Shown here: positions 34,726-42,600 of the stretch, piece by piece
Layout of the letters: each line of letters opens with the position of its first letter
How positions within the stretch are numbered: position 1 is the first letter of the stretch
NCBI GenBank assembly: GCA_040756995.1
Contig: JBFLYK010000019.1
Span: 1-64,000 of the forward strand
Length of the DNA: 64,000 nt
DNA from: BP-133 sp040756995
Lineage (GTDB): Bacteria; Actinomycetota; Acidimicrobiia; IMCC26256; BP-133
Reading direction: 5' to 3'
Made by a program: the position numbers and the translations under genes
The notes under the pieces: generated by a model
Seen by the model: the letters and a program-made list of their open reading frames with translations, nothing else
Databases searched by the model: none
What the model was told of the DNA's origin: nothing

Positions 34726-34976
34726 GCATCATCGGCTGGTTGTTGTTGGGTCTCGTCGCCGGAGCGCTCGCCCGCCTCTTGGTCCCGGGACGGGACCCGA
34801 TGGGTTGGCTCGGGACGATCGCGCTCGGGCTGGTCGGGTCGTTCGTCGGCGGGTTCCTCGCCGATCTGCTCTTCGACGACGAGGCCATCGGCCTGGTCGG
34901 CGCGGTCGTCGGCGCGGTGATCGTGCTGTTGATCTACAACGCACTCGTGCGGGATCGGCGTTACGTCCGGTCGTAG
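34722..34976 (+). CDS. GlsB/YeaQ/YmgE-family membrane protein
   Basis: 84 aa with three predicted membrane helices and conserved glycines (GWLLLGLVAGALARLLVPG, MGWLGTIALGLVGSFVGG, GLVGAVVGAVIVLLIY). This is the transglycosylase-associated/stress-response small membrane family. Role unknown. The GTG overlaps the stop of the ABM protein. Confidence 0.85.
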   Translation: MSIIGWLLLGLVAGALARLLVPGRDPMGWLGTIALGLVGSFVGGFLADLLFDDEAIGLVGAVVGAVIVLLIYNALVRDRRYVRS

Positions 34977-35008
34977 CCCGGCATCCGGAGGACGGGCGGC
35001 TCCGTCGG

Positions 35009-35025
35009 TAACCTGACGGGGCATG
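35009..35025 (+). promoter_or_regulatory. Possible -10 element before dapC
   Basis: TAACCT (35009-35014) lies eight bases ahead of the dapC ATG at 35023, and no Shine-Dalgarno is visible. Probably a leaderless or nearly leaderless start for the dapC-D-E operon. Confidence 0.4.
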
Positions 35026-36192
35026 CCCACGGACCCGGCCCGGGGCGGGTTCGTCCCGCCCGTCTACCCCTACTTCCGGCTCGACGCGCTCAAGCAGAAG
35101 GCGGCTGAGGCGGCGGGCGGGATCGTCGACCTCTCGGTCGGGACGCCCAACGATCCGGTGCCGGACATCGTCGTCAAAGCCGTGGCCGACGCCGCAGCCG
35201 GCTCGGCCGGTTACCCCCGGGCCGTGGGCGGGCCGGCACTGCGGGAGGCGGCCGCCGGGTGGATGGAGCGCACCTTCGGCGTCACGGTCGATCCGGCGCA
35301 CGTGGTCAGCGTCATCGGCACCAAGGAGCTGGTGGCGTCGTTGCCGCATCTCCTGCGCCTGCGGGATCCGTCGCGGGACACCGTGCTCTATCCGGCGGTG
35401 TCGTATCCGACCTACGCCATGGGCGCCCAGCTCGGCGGGTGCCGGGCCGTGCCCGTTCCCCTCCGGGACGACTGGCACCTCGACCTGTCGGGCGTCTCCG
35501 AGGAGGACGCCGCCCGGGCGCTGCTCCTGTGGCTCAACGAGCCCGGCAATCCCACCGGCTCGCAGAGCGCCGCCGGCCCGATGGCCGAGGCGGTCGGATG
35601 GGCGCAGGCCCGCGGCGTGATCGTGGCCAGCGACGAGTGCTACGTGGAGTTCAACTGGGACGATGCCGGTGAATTCGTCCCCGGCTCGACCGCGCTGGCG
35701 GCCGGCGTCGATGGCGTGCTGGCCGTCCATTCCCTGTCGAAGCGGTCGAACATGGCCGGCTACCGCTGCGGCTTCCTGGCCGGTGACGGCGACCTCGTCG
35801 CCTATATCGCCTCGGTCCGGACGCATGCCGGGATGATGGTGCCCGGCCCGGTTCAGGCCGCCGCCACCGCCGCCTGGTCCGACGACGCCCACGTCGCGGT
35901 GCAGCGGGCCCGCTACGCCGAACGGCGCCGCTACGCCCTCTCCCGCCTGGCCGACGCCGGGCTCGTCGATGCCGGCGGCCCGTCGTCGTTCTACCTGTGG
36001 GCCCGCTCGGCGGATCCCGGCGAGGACGGATGGGCCGTCACCGCCCGGTTGGCCGGCACCGGCACGCTGGTCGCGGCCGGCGAGCTCTACGGCGACGGCG
36101 GCGCCGGCTATGTCCGCATCGCGCTGGTCGAGCCGCTCGAGCGCCTGGAGCTCGCCTTCGACCGCATGTCTGTTGTTGACCACGTCCGATGA
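35023..36192 (+). CDS. dapC: Succinyldiaminopimelate transaminase
   Basis: PLP-dependent class I/II aminotransferase making N-succinyl-LL-diaminopimelate. 389 aa. The PLP lysine is Lys240 in HSLSKRSNMAGYRCGF, the group typical for actinobacterial DapC. NEPGNPTG and SDECYVEF supply cofactor-binding residues. The neighbouring dapD and dapE perform the steps before and after it, so the assignment is strong. Confidence 0.94.
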   Translation: MPTDPARGGFVPPVYPYFRLDALKQKAAEAAGGIVDLSVGTPNDPVPDIVVKAVADAAAGSAGYPRAVGGPALREAAAGWMERTFGVTVDPAHVVSVIGTKELVASLPHLLRLRDPSRDTVLYPAVSYPTYAMGAQLGGCRAVPVPLRDDWHLDLSGVSEEDAARALLLWLNEPGNPTGSQSAAGPMAEAVGWAQARGVIVASDECYVEFNWDDAGEFVPGSTALAAGVDGVLAVHSLSKRSNMAGYRCGFLAGDGDLVAYIASVRTHAGMMVPGPVQAAATAAWSDDAHVAVQRARYAERRRYALSRLADAGLVDAGGPSSFYLWARSADPGEDGWAVTARLAGTGTLVAAGELYGDGGAGYVRIALVEPLERLELAFDRMSVVDHVR

Positions 36193-36214
36193 TCGCTACC
36201 GGAGGCTCCCCATC

Positions 36215-37042
36215 GTGAGATTCGACGACCTCGCCGGCGAGATCACCGCCGCCTGGAACGCCCGCAACGAACCCGATGCCCTCACGCCCGACGTCGCCAA
36301 GCGGGTCGAGGAAGCGATCGAGCTGCTCGACCGGGGCGAAGTCCGGGTGGCCGAGGTGATCGACGGCCAGGTCGTCGTCCATGAGTGGCTGAAGCAGTCG
36401 ATCCTGTTGTGCTTCCGGCTTCGAGGGCTGGAGACGATCGAGCTCGGCCCGTTCGAGTACCACGACCGCATTCCGCTCAAGCGGGGCTACGCCGCGGCGA
36501 AGGTGCGGGTCGTGCCCGGGGCGTCGGCCCGGTGGGGGTCGTACCTGGCCCCCGGGGTGACGATGATGCCGTCGTACGTGAACATCGGCGCCTACGTCGG
36601 TGAGGGGTCGATGGTCGACACGTGGGCCACCGTCGGGTCCTGCGCCCAGGTGGGCCGGAACGTGCACCTCTCCGGTGGCGTCGGCGTCGGCGGGGTGCTG
36701 GAGCCGCCCCAGGCGGCGCCGGTGGTGATCGAGGACGACGCCTTCGTCGGCTCCCGGTCGATCGTGGTGGAAGGGGCGCGGGTCTGCCGAGGGGCCAAGC
36801 TCGGCGCCGGCGTCGTCCTCACCGCCTCGACGCCCGTCATCGACAGCGCCACCGGCGACGAGCTCTCCCGGGGCGTGGTCCCCGAGCGGGCCGTCGCCGT
36901 TCCCGCCACCCGGATCAAGTCGTTCCCCGGCGGGGACTTCGGCCTGTCGTGCGTGCTCGTGCTGCGGGTCCTGGAAGAAGGCGAGCTCCACGACAAGCTG
37001 GTGCTGAACGAGATCCTGCGCGACCACGGCCTGGCCACATGA
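36215..37042 (+). CDS. dapD: Tetrahydrodipicolinate N-succinyltransferase
   Basis: Hexapeptide-repeat acyltransferase of the succinylase DAP branch, 275 aa, the proteobacterial-type length. The left-handed beta-helix region is visible (GAYVGEGSMVDTWATVGSC, then GRNVHLSGGVGVGGVLEP). I use the GTG at 36215 with GGAGG eight bases upstream. The longer frame overlaps dapC. The stop overlaps the dapE start (ATGA). Confidence 0.95.
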   Translation: MRFDDLAGEITAAWNARNEPDALTPDVAKRVEEAIELLDRGEVRVAEVIDGQVVVHEWLKQSILLCFRLRGLETIELGPFEYHDRIPLKRGYAAAKVRVVPGASARWGSYLAPGVTMMPSYVNIGAYVGEGSMVDTWATVGSCAQVGRNVHLSGGVGVGGVLEPPQAAPVVIEDDAFVGSRSIVVEGARVCRGAKLGAGVVLTASTPVIDSATGDELSRGVVPERAVAVPATRIKSFPGGDFGLSCVLVLRVLEEGELHDKLVLNEILRDHGLAT

Positions 37043-38145
37043 ACGACCCTCTGGCCGAAGTGGTCGCGGCGGCGGTCGCCGCACCGGCCGGTGATCTGCT
37101 CGAACTGACCGCCGCCCTGGTCGCCGTTCCCTCGGTCAGCCTGGGGGAGGAGCCCCTGGCCGACGCCGTCGAAGTGCGGTTGCGGCGCATCCCGGGCCTC
37201 GATGTCGAGCGGGTCGGGCTCAACGTCGTCGCCCGCACCCATCTCGGACGGGAGCGGCGGGTCGTCATGGCCGGGCACCTCGACACGGTGCCGGCCAACG
37301 ACAACGCCACACCCCGGATCCAAGGCGACGTCCTCCACGGGCTCGGCGCCGCCGACATGAAGAGCGGTGTCGCCGTCCTCCTCCGCCTGGCCGAACAGGT
37401 CGCCGCCGACAGCCGCTTCGACTGCACGTTCGTCTTCTATGAGGCAGAGGAGATCGCCGACGAGTACAACGGCCTCCGCAAGCTCTTCGCCGAACGTCCC
37501 GACCTCGTCGCCGGCGACTTCGCCGTGCTCCTCGAACCCACCGACCTGTGGATGGAAGCCGGCTGCCAGGGGTCGATCCGGGTGGAGGCGACGTTCCACG
37601 GGCGGCGGGCCCACACCGCCCGGCCGTGGCAGGGCGACAACGCCATCTACCGGGCCACGCCGACCCTGCAGCGCCTGGCCGAATACACGCCGCCGGAGCT
37701 CGAGGTCGACGGCCTCCGGTTCCGCCAGGCGCTGTCGGTCGTCGACGTCCACGGCGGCGTGGCCGGCAACGTCGTCCCCGACCGCTGCACGGTCGTCGTC
37801 AACCGGCGCTACGCGCCGTCGCTCACGCTGGAGCAGGCGGAAGCCGAGGTGCGGGAGCTGCTCGACGGCGCCGACGAGATCAAGCTGACCTCCGTGTCAC
37901 CGGCCGCCCACCCCAACCTGAGCCACCCGCTGGTGGCCGAATTCGCCGGCCTCCTCGACCTGCCCGTCCGCTGCAAGCTCGGCTGGACCGACGTCGCCCG
38001 CTTCTCCGCCCACGGCGTTCCCGCCGTGAACTTCGGCCCCGGCAACCCCGAGGTCTCCCACACCGCCGGCGAGCACGTGACCCGCGCCTCCGTCGAAGGC
38101 TGCTTCACCGCCCTGGCGTCGTTCCTCCTCGGCCGCCCCGCCTGA
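37039..38145 (+). CDS. dapE: Succinyl-diaminopimelate desuccinylase
   Basis: M20 zinc hydrolase releasing LL-diaminopimelate from its succinyl form. 368 aa. Metal and catalytic residues: His80 and Asp82 in GHLDTVP, Asp in GAADMKSG, Glu137/Glu138 in YEAEEIADEYNGL, and a late His in SHTAGEHV. It completes the dapC-D-E operon and ends ten bases before the convergent lexA stop, with no terminator between them. Confidence 0.95.
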   Translation: MNDPLAEVVAAAVAAPAGDLLELTAALVAVPSVSLGEEPLADAVEVRLRRIPGLDVERVGLNVVARTHLGRERRVVMAGHLDTVPANDNATPRIQGDVLHGLGAADMKSGVAVLLRLAEQVAADSRFDCTFVFYEAEEIADEYNGLRKLFAERPDLVAGDFAVLLEPTDLWMEAGCQGSIRVEATFHGRRAHTARPWQGDNAIYRATPTLQRLAEYTPPELEVDGLRFRQALSVVDVHGGVAGNVVPDRCTVVVNRRYAPSLTLEQAEAEVRELLDGADEIKLTSVSPAAHPNLSHPLVAEFAGLLDLPVRCKLGWTDVARFSAHGVPAVNFGPGNPEVSHTAGEHVTRASVEGCFTALASFLLGRPA

Positions 38146-38155
38146 CGCTGTTCGA

Positions 38156-38782
38156 TCAGTAGCGGCGGATCAGCGAGACGACCTTGCCGTAGATCGTCAC
38201 CTCGTCGGGGCGGAAGATGAGGTCGGCCATGGCCGAGTTGGCCGGCCGGAGCACGATCCGGTCGCCCTTGCGAGAGAACATCTTCACCGTCGCCTCTTCG
38301 CCGGGGATGCCGGCGACGACGATGTCGCCCTTCTCGGCCGTCGGCTGCTGGCGGACGACGACGTGGTCGCCGTCGAAGATCCCGGCCTCGATCATCGATT
38401 CGCCGCGGACCCGGAGCATGAAGACCGGGCCCTCGCCGGTGTAGTCGGCCGGGAGGGGCAGGACCTCTTCCACGTTCTCGGCCGCAAGGACGCCGGTACC
38501 GGCGGCGACGTCACCGACGAGGGGCACGTGACGGACGGGCCGCCGCTCGACTGCCGCACCCGAGGACGGCTCGAACTGGACGTTGAGCGCCCGGGGCTTG
38601 GTGGGATCGCGCTGCAGGTAGCCCTTGGCCACCAGCGCGCTGAGATGGGCGTGCACCGTAGACGTGGAGGTGAGGCCGACCGCTTTGCCGATCTCCCGCA
38701 CGCTCGGCGGGTAGCCCCGCCGCCGTGCCTCCTCGTCGACGAACTCGAGGATCTGCCGCTGCCGGGGCGTGAGGTCCTTCAT
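38156..38782 (-). CDS. lexA: SOS repressor LexA
   Basis: Repressor of DNA-damage genes, self-cleaved with RecA. 208 aa. The N-terminal winged helix reads LTPRQRQILEFVDEE then GLTSTSTVHAHLSAL. The cleavage bond is Ala94-Gly95 (VAAGTG) and the catalytic dyad is Ser129 (RGESM) and Lys167 (EATVKMF). The ATG at 38782 has GGAGGAG upstream. The longer frame runs into the divergent control region. Boxes in that region imply autorepression. Confidence 0.97.
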   Translation of the reverse strand: MKDLTPRQRQILEFVDEEARRRGYPPSVREIGKAVGLTSTSTVHAHLSALVAKGYLQRDPTKPRALNVQFEPSSGAAVERRPVRHVPLVGDVAAGTGVLAAENVEEVLPLPADYTGEGPVFMLRVRGESMIEAGIFDGDHVVVRQQPTAEKGDIVVAGIPGEEATVKMFSRKGDRIVLRPANSAMADLIFRPDEVTIYGKVVSLIRRY

Positions 38783-38817
38783 GTGCCGGGCTCCTCCCTC
38801 GGTTCTCCGCCGAAGGC

Positions 38818-38846
38818 AAGCTAGCACGAATGGCCGTTCGGTGCAA
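38818..38846 (-). promoter_or_regulatory. lexA promoter
   Basis: On the minus strand TTGCAC (38846-38841), a 17-base spacer and TAGCTT (38823-38818). The spacer contains one LexA-like box, so LexA bound there would block its own promoter. Confidence 0.65.
38827..38840. promoter_or_regulatory. LexA box 1 in the lexA/nrdR gap
   Basis: CGAAT-GGCC-GTTCG: GAAC-N4-GTTC with one mismatch (T for C in the left arm). Lies between the -35 and -10 of lexA. Confidence 0.65.
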
Positions 38847-38857
38847 ACATACGTTTG
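38844..38857. promoter_or_regulatory. LexA-like box 2 in the lexA/nrdR gap
   Basis: CAAAC-ATAC-GTTTG, a perfect 14-bp palindrome that differs from CGAACATACGTTCG by one symmetric base. Its centre is 17 bp from that of box 1. It overlaps the lexA -35 and lies about 27 bp upstream of the nrdR -10. Confidence 0.55.
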
Positions 38858-38883
38858 TGGACGACGGGGGAAACGTTGACCGG

Positions 38884-38898
38884 TACCGTGGCGGAGTG
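38884..38898 (+). promoter_or_regulatory. Leaderless-type -10 element for nrdR
   Basis: TACCGT (38884-38889) then six bases then the nrdR GTG at 38896. No Shine-Dalgarno is visible. Confidence 0.5.
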
Positions 38899-39387
38899 CG
38901 CTGCCCGTACTGCCATTCGATGGACGACAAGGTCATCGACTCCCGCATGGCCGACGGCGGCTCCGCCACGCGCCGGCGGAGAGAGTGCCTCGCCTGCGGG
39001 CGGCGCTACACGACCTTCGAGCGGGTGGAGGAACTCCAGCTCTTCGTCATCAAGCGGTCCGGCAACCGGGAGCCGTTCGAGCGGGCCAAGATCCTCGACG
39101 GGATCCGGCGGGCGGCCAAGAACCGCCCGATCAGCGAGGACGACATCGCCGCCCTGGCGGCGTCGGTGGAGGAGCAGGTCCGGGAGGTCGGGCCGGAGGT
39201 CGGGAGCGAAGTGGTGGGCAAAGCCGTCCTCGACCGGTTGCGGACCCTCGATCCCGTCGCCTATCTGCGCTTCGCCTCGGTGTACAAGGGCTTCGAGGAC
39301 CTCACCGATTTCGAGCGGGAAGTGGGCCTTCTCCAGAAGACCACGACCCCCAAGGGGATCGGCGAACCGCCCGTTCCACCCGCTTGA
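38896..39387 (+). CDS. nrdR: Transcriptional repressor NrdR
   Basis: Zinc-ribbon/ATP-cone repressor of ribonucleotide reductase genes that senses dATP/ATP. 163 aa. Zinc ligands are Cys3, Cys6, Cys31 and Cys34 (RCPYC and CLAC). The ATP cone begins VIKRSGNREPFERAKIL. I start at GTG 38896, giving the canonical N-terminus MRCPYC. The open frame extends 66 bases upstream through LexA box 1. It lies directly ahead of nrdJ, its likely target. Confidence 0.95.
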   Translation: MRCPYCHSMDDKVIDSRMADGGSATRRRRECLACGRRYTTFERVEELQLFVIKRSGNREPFERAKILDGIRRAAKNRPISEDDIAALAASVEEQVREVGPEVGSEVVGKAVLDRLRTLDPVAYLRFASVYKGFEDLTDFEREVGLLQKTTTPKGIGEPPVPPA

Positions 39388-39403
39388 TCCCTCGGGTCCG
39401 GCT

Positions 39404-39419
39404 TGTGCACCGGTGCACA
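39404..39419. repeat. 16-bp perfect palindrome after nrdR
   Basis: TGTGCACCGGTGCACA with no loop. Too short a spacer for a good terminator hairpin and no T-tract. It may be an operator or a weak end signal. Its arms do not resemble the NrdR boxes further down. Confidence 0.4.
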
Positions 39420-39473
39420 TTTGCAAACAATCGCGAACGCCCTCTGACCTGCCGCTTCACGGTTCCGACTCTG

Positions 39474-39503
39474 TTGACGCCCATGTAGTTTGGATGCTGT
39501 AAT
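39474..39503 (+). promoter_or_regulatory. nrdJ promoter
   Basis: TTGACG (39474-39479), 18-base spacer, TGTAAT (39498-39503), five of six matches to TATAAT. The predicted leader is about 110 bases. GAGGAGG lies eight bases before the nrdJ ATG. No B12-box (cobalamin riboswitch) sequence was found in this leader. Confidence 0.6.
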
Positions 39504-39521
39504 TACACCCGATCTCGTGGT
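39504..39521. promoter_or_regulatory. Candidate NrdR box 1
   Basis: TACACCCGATCTCGTGGT, starting right after the -10. Twelve of 18 bases agree with box 2 and it keeps the ACAC...GTG ends of known NrdR boxes. Its spacing from box 2 is 32 bp. Confidence 0.55.
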
Positions 39522-39535
39522 CCTCCCCCCAGGCA

Positions 39536-39553
39536 ACCACAACATCTTGTGGT
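39536..39553. promoter_or_regulatory. Candidate NrdR box 2
   Basis: ACCACAA-CATC-TTGTGGT, seven-base arms in perfect symmetry. NrdR boxes usually come in pairs about three helical turns apart at RNR promoters. The 32-bp offset to box 1 fits this. Confidence 0.65.
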
Positions 39554-39621
39554 AGCGGCGGAAGGGACGGGTTTCGGAGCAGCACTCCAAGGGTCGGTCA
39601 TTTTCGAGGAGGTACGCCGTT

Positions 39622-42600
39622 ATGGCGATGGCGCCGGACCAGGTGGGAATCGGCATCCGACGGCACTTCACCCGGGCGGGGCAGCACCCCTACGACACGG
39701 TGGAGTGGGAGCGCCGTGACGCCCGGATCCCCAACTACAAGTCCGGCGGCGACGCCTTCTTCCAGCCCGGGGTGGAGTTCCCGGTCACCTGGTCGCAGAA
39801 CGCCACGAACATCGTCGCCCAGAAGTACTTCCGGGGGCAGCTCGGCACGCCGGCGCGGGAGTCCTCGCTCAAGCAGGTCATCGACCGGGTGGCCGACACG
39901 ATCGCCGACTGGGGCGTGCGCGACGGCTACTTCGTCGACGAGGCCGAGGCCGACGCCTTCCGCGACGAGTTGAAGTACCTCCTGCTCCACCAGCGGGCGG
40001 CGTTCAACTCGCCGGTGTGGTTCAACATCGGGGTCAAGGGTGTCCCGGCCCAGGCCAGCGCCTGCTTCATCCTGGCCGTCGAAGACACCATGAACGCCAT
40101 CCTCAACTGGTACGTGGAGGAGGGCACGATCTTCAAGGGCGGCTCGGGCTCGGGGATCAACCTCTCCAACATCCGGTCGTCGATGGAGCCGCTGGCCGGC
40201 GGGGGCACCGCCAGCGGGCCGGTCAGCTTCATGCGGGGCGCCGACGCCTCGGCCGGCACCATCAAGTGCCTCCACGCCGACACCGACATCGTGACCGACC
40301 ACGGTGTCGTTCCGATCCGGGCCGTCGCCCCGGGGTGGAAGGTGTTGACCCGCCACGGCATGAAGACGGTGCTCGAGGTCCACGACAACGGGATCCGCCC
40401 GCTGGTCAAGGTGCGGACGGGCCTGGGCGACGAGATCCTCTGCACGCCGGAGCACAAGTTCCGGGTGCGGGGCGCCGAGGGTGAGGTGTGGCGGGAGGCC
40501 GGGCGGCTCCGGCCCGACGACTACGTGATGGTCGACCTCGCCCACACCGACTACGGCACGCTCCAGCGGCTCGAGGCCGAGGAGCCGACCGGCGTCGGCG
40601 AGGCGCCGCTGCCGGCGATGCTCGACGAGGCGTTCGCCGTCTGGCTCGGCTGGGCCCACGGCGAAGGCCGGCTCAAGCCGATCGCCGGGAGCGGCGCGCT
40701 CAACGTGCACCTCGACGGGGAGGACAAGGGGCTCGTCGAGCGGTACCGCAACTTCACCCGGAGCGTGCTGGGGCGCGAGGAGAGCTCCCGCACGGTGCGG
40801 GGCGGCGACTCCGCTCCGCCGGCCACGGTCTGTCCGCCCCGGGTGGCCCGCTTCCTGCAGGTCAACGGCCTGTGGCGCTATGGATCGCAGACGATCCCCC
40901 GCGTCGTGCGGTCGTCCCCGGCCGCCGTGCGGGCCGCGTTCCTGGCCGGCCTGTTCGAGTCGGACGGGCATGTCCAGCACGGCATCCCCACCCTCTGGTC
41001 CAAGCGCCGCAACGTGGCGCTCGAGGCCCACCGCCTGCTGCTGTCGATCGGCATTCCGTCCAAGGTGACGCAGGCCGTGCCCCCGAACCCGTCCAAGGGC
41101 AAGGGTGGGGCGGCCGGCTCCGACCCGGCCGACGCCGGGGCCGCCCCCACGAGCGGTCCCGACGGTCTGTACCGGGTGCGGATCGTCGGCGAGGAGGGCG
41201 TCCGCCGGTTCGCCAAGCTCGTCGGGTTCGTCTCCGAAGGAAAGGCCCGGCTGCTGGAGGCGGCGCTGCGCCGGCCCTCCGGCTTCGAGGCCAACTGGTT
41301 CTTCCCCCACGTCGACCAGGAGCTGGAGCGGATCGGATTCGGGCGTCCGGCGCTGCGGGCGGCGATCTCCGCCTACCGCCACGACGCCAACCCCTACGGG
41401 ATGAGCCTGGCCCGGGCGGCGTCGGTCCAGGAGGCGTTCCCGGCCGAGCTCGACGGTCCGCTGGCCCGCTTCGCCCACGGCGACGAGATCTACGTCCCGG
41501 TGACGGTCGAAGCCGACGAGGACGACGTCACCTACGACCTCACCGTCGAAGGCGTCCACGAGTACCTGGTCCACAACGCCGTGACCCACAACTCGGGGGG
41601 CAAGACCCGGCGGGCGGCGAAGATGGTCATCCTCAACGTGGATCACCCCGACATCGAGACGTTCATCGACTGCAAGAAGATCGAGGAGCGCAAGGCCCGG
41701 GCGCTGGCCGCCGCCGGCTTCGACATGGACCTCGACGGGGCCGACTCGCACTCGATCCAGTACCAGAACGCCAACAACTCGGTGCGGGTGACCGACGAAT
41801 TCATGGAAGCGGTCGTGAACGACCGTGAGTGGGGCCTCAAGGCGGTCACCACCGGCGAGACGCTGAAGACCGTCCGGGCCCGCAAGATCCTGCGGCAGAT
41901 CTCCGAGGCGGCGTGGGAGTGCGCCGACCCCGGGATGCAGTTCGACACCACCATCAACCGGTGGCACACGGCATCGAACACCGGGCGGATCAACGCTTCC
42001 AACCCCTGCTCGGAGTACATGCACCTCGACAACTCGGCCTGCAATCTGGCCAGCCTGAACCTGCTCAAGTTCCTGAACGACGACGGCAGCTTCGACGTCG
42101 AGGGGTTCAAGGCGGCGGTCGAGGTCGTCTTCACCGCTCAGGAGATCCTCGTCGGCAACGCCGACTACCCGACCCGCAAGATCGCCGAGAACACGCGGCG
42201 GTTCCGCCAGCTCGGCCTCGGCTACGCCAACCTGGGCGCGCTGCTCATGGCGCAGGGCCTGCCCTACGACTCGGACGCCGGGCGGGCCTGGGCGGCGGGC
42301 ATCACCGCCCTCATGACCGGCCATGCCTACGCCACCAGTGCCCGCACTGCGGGCCGCATGGGCCCCTATGCCGGCTTTGCCGAGAACCGGGAGCCGACGC
42401 TCAAGGTGCTGCGCATGCACCGGGCCGAGGTCGACGGCATCGACGCCGAGCTCGTGCCGGCCGAGCTGCTCTCCGCCGCCCACCAGGCGTGGGACGAGGC
42501 CGTCGAACTGGGCGAGGCTCACGGTGTGCGCAACTCGCAGGCGTCGGTGCTGGCCCCGACCGGCACGATCGGCCTGATGATGGACTGCGACACCACCGGC

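Noticed and set aside
39404..39419. NrdR box just after nrdR
   Set aside because: TGTGCACCGGTGCACA is GC-rich in its centre, unlike NrdR boxes, and does not resemble the two boxes near the nrdJ promoter.
39510..39621. Cobalamin riboswitch in the nrdJ leader
   Set aside because: Plausible for a B12-dependent enzyme, but the leader of about 110 bases is short and no B12-box-like sequence is visible.
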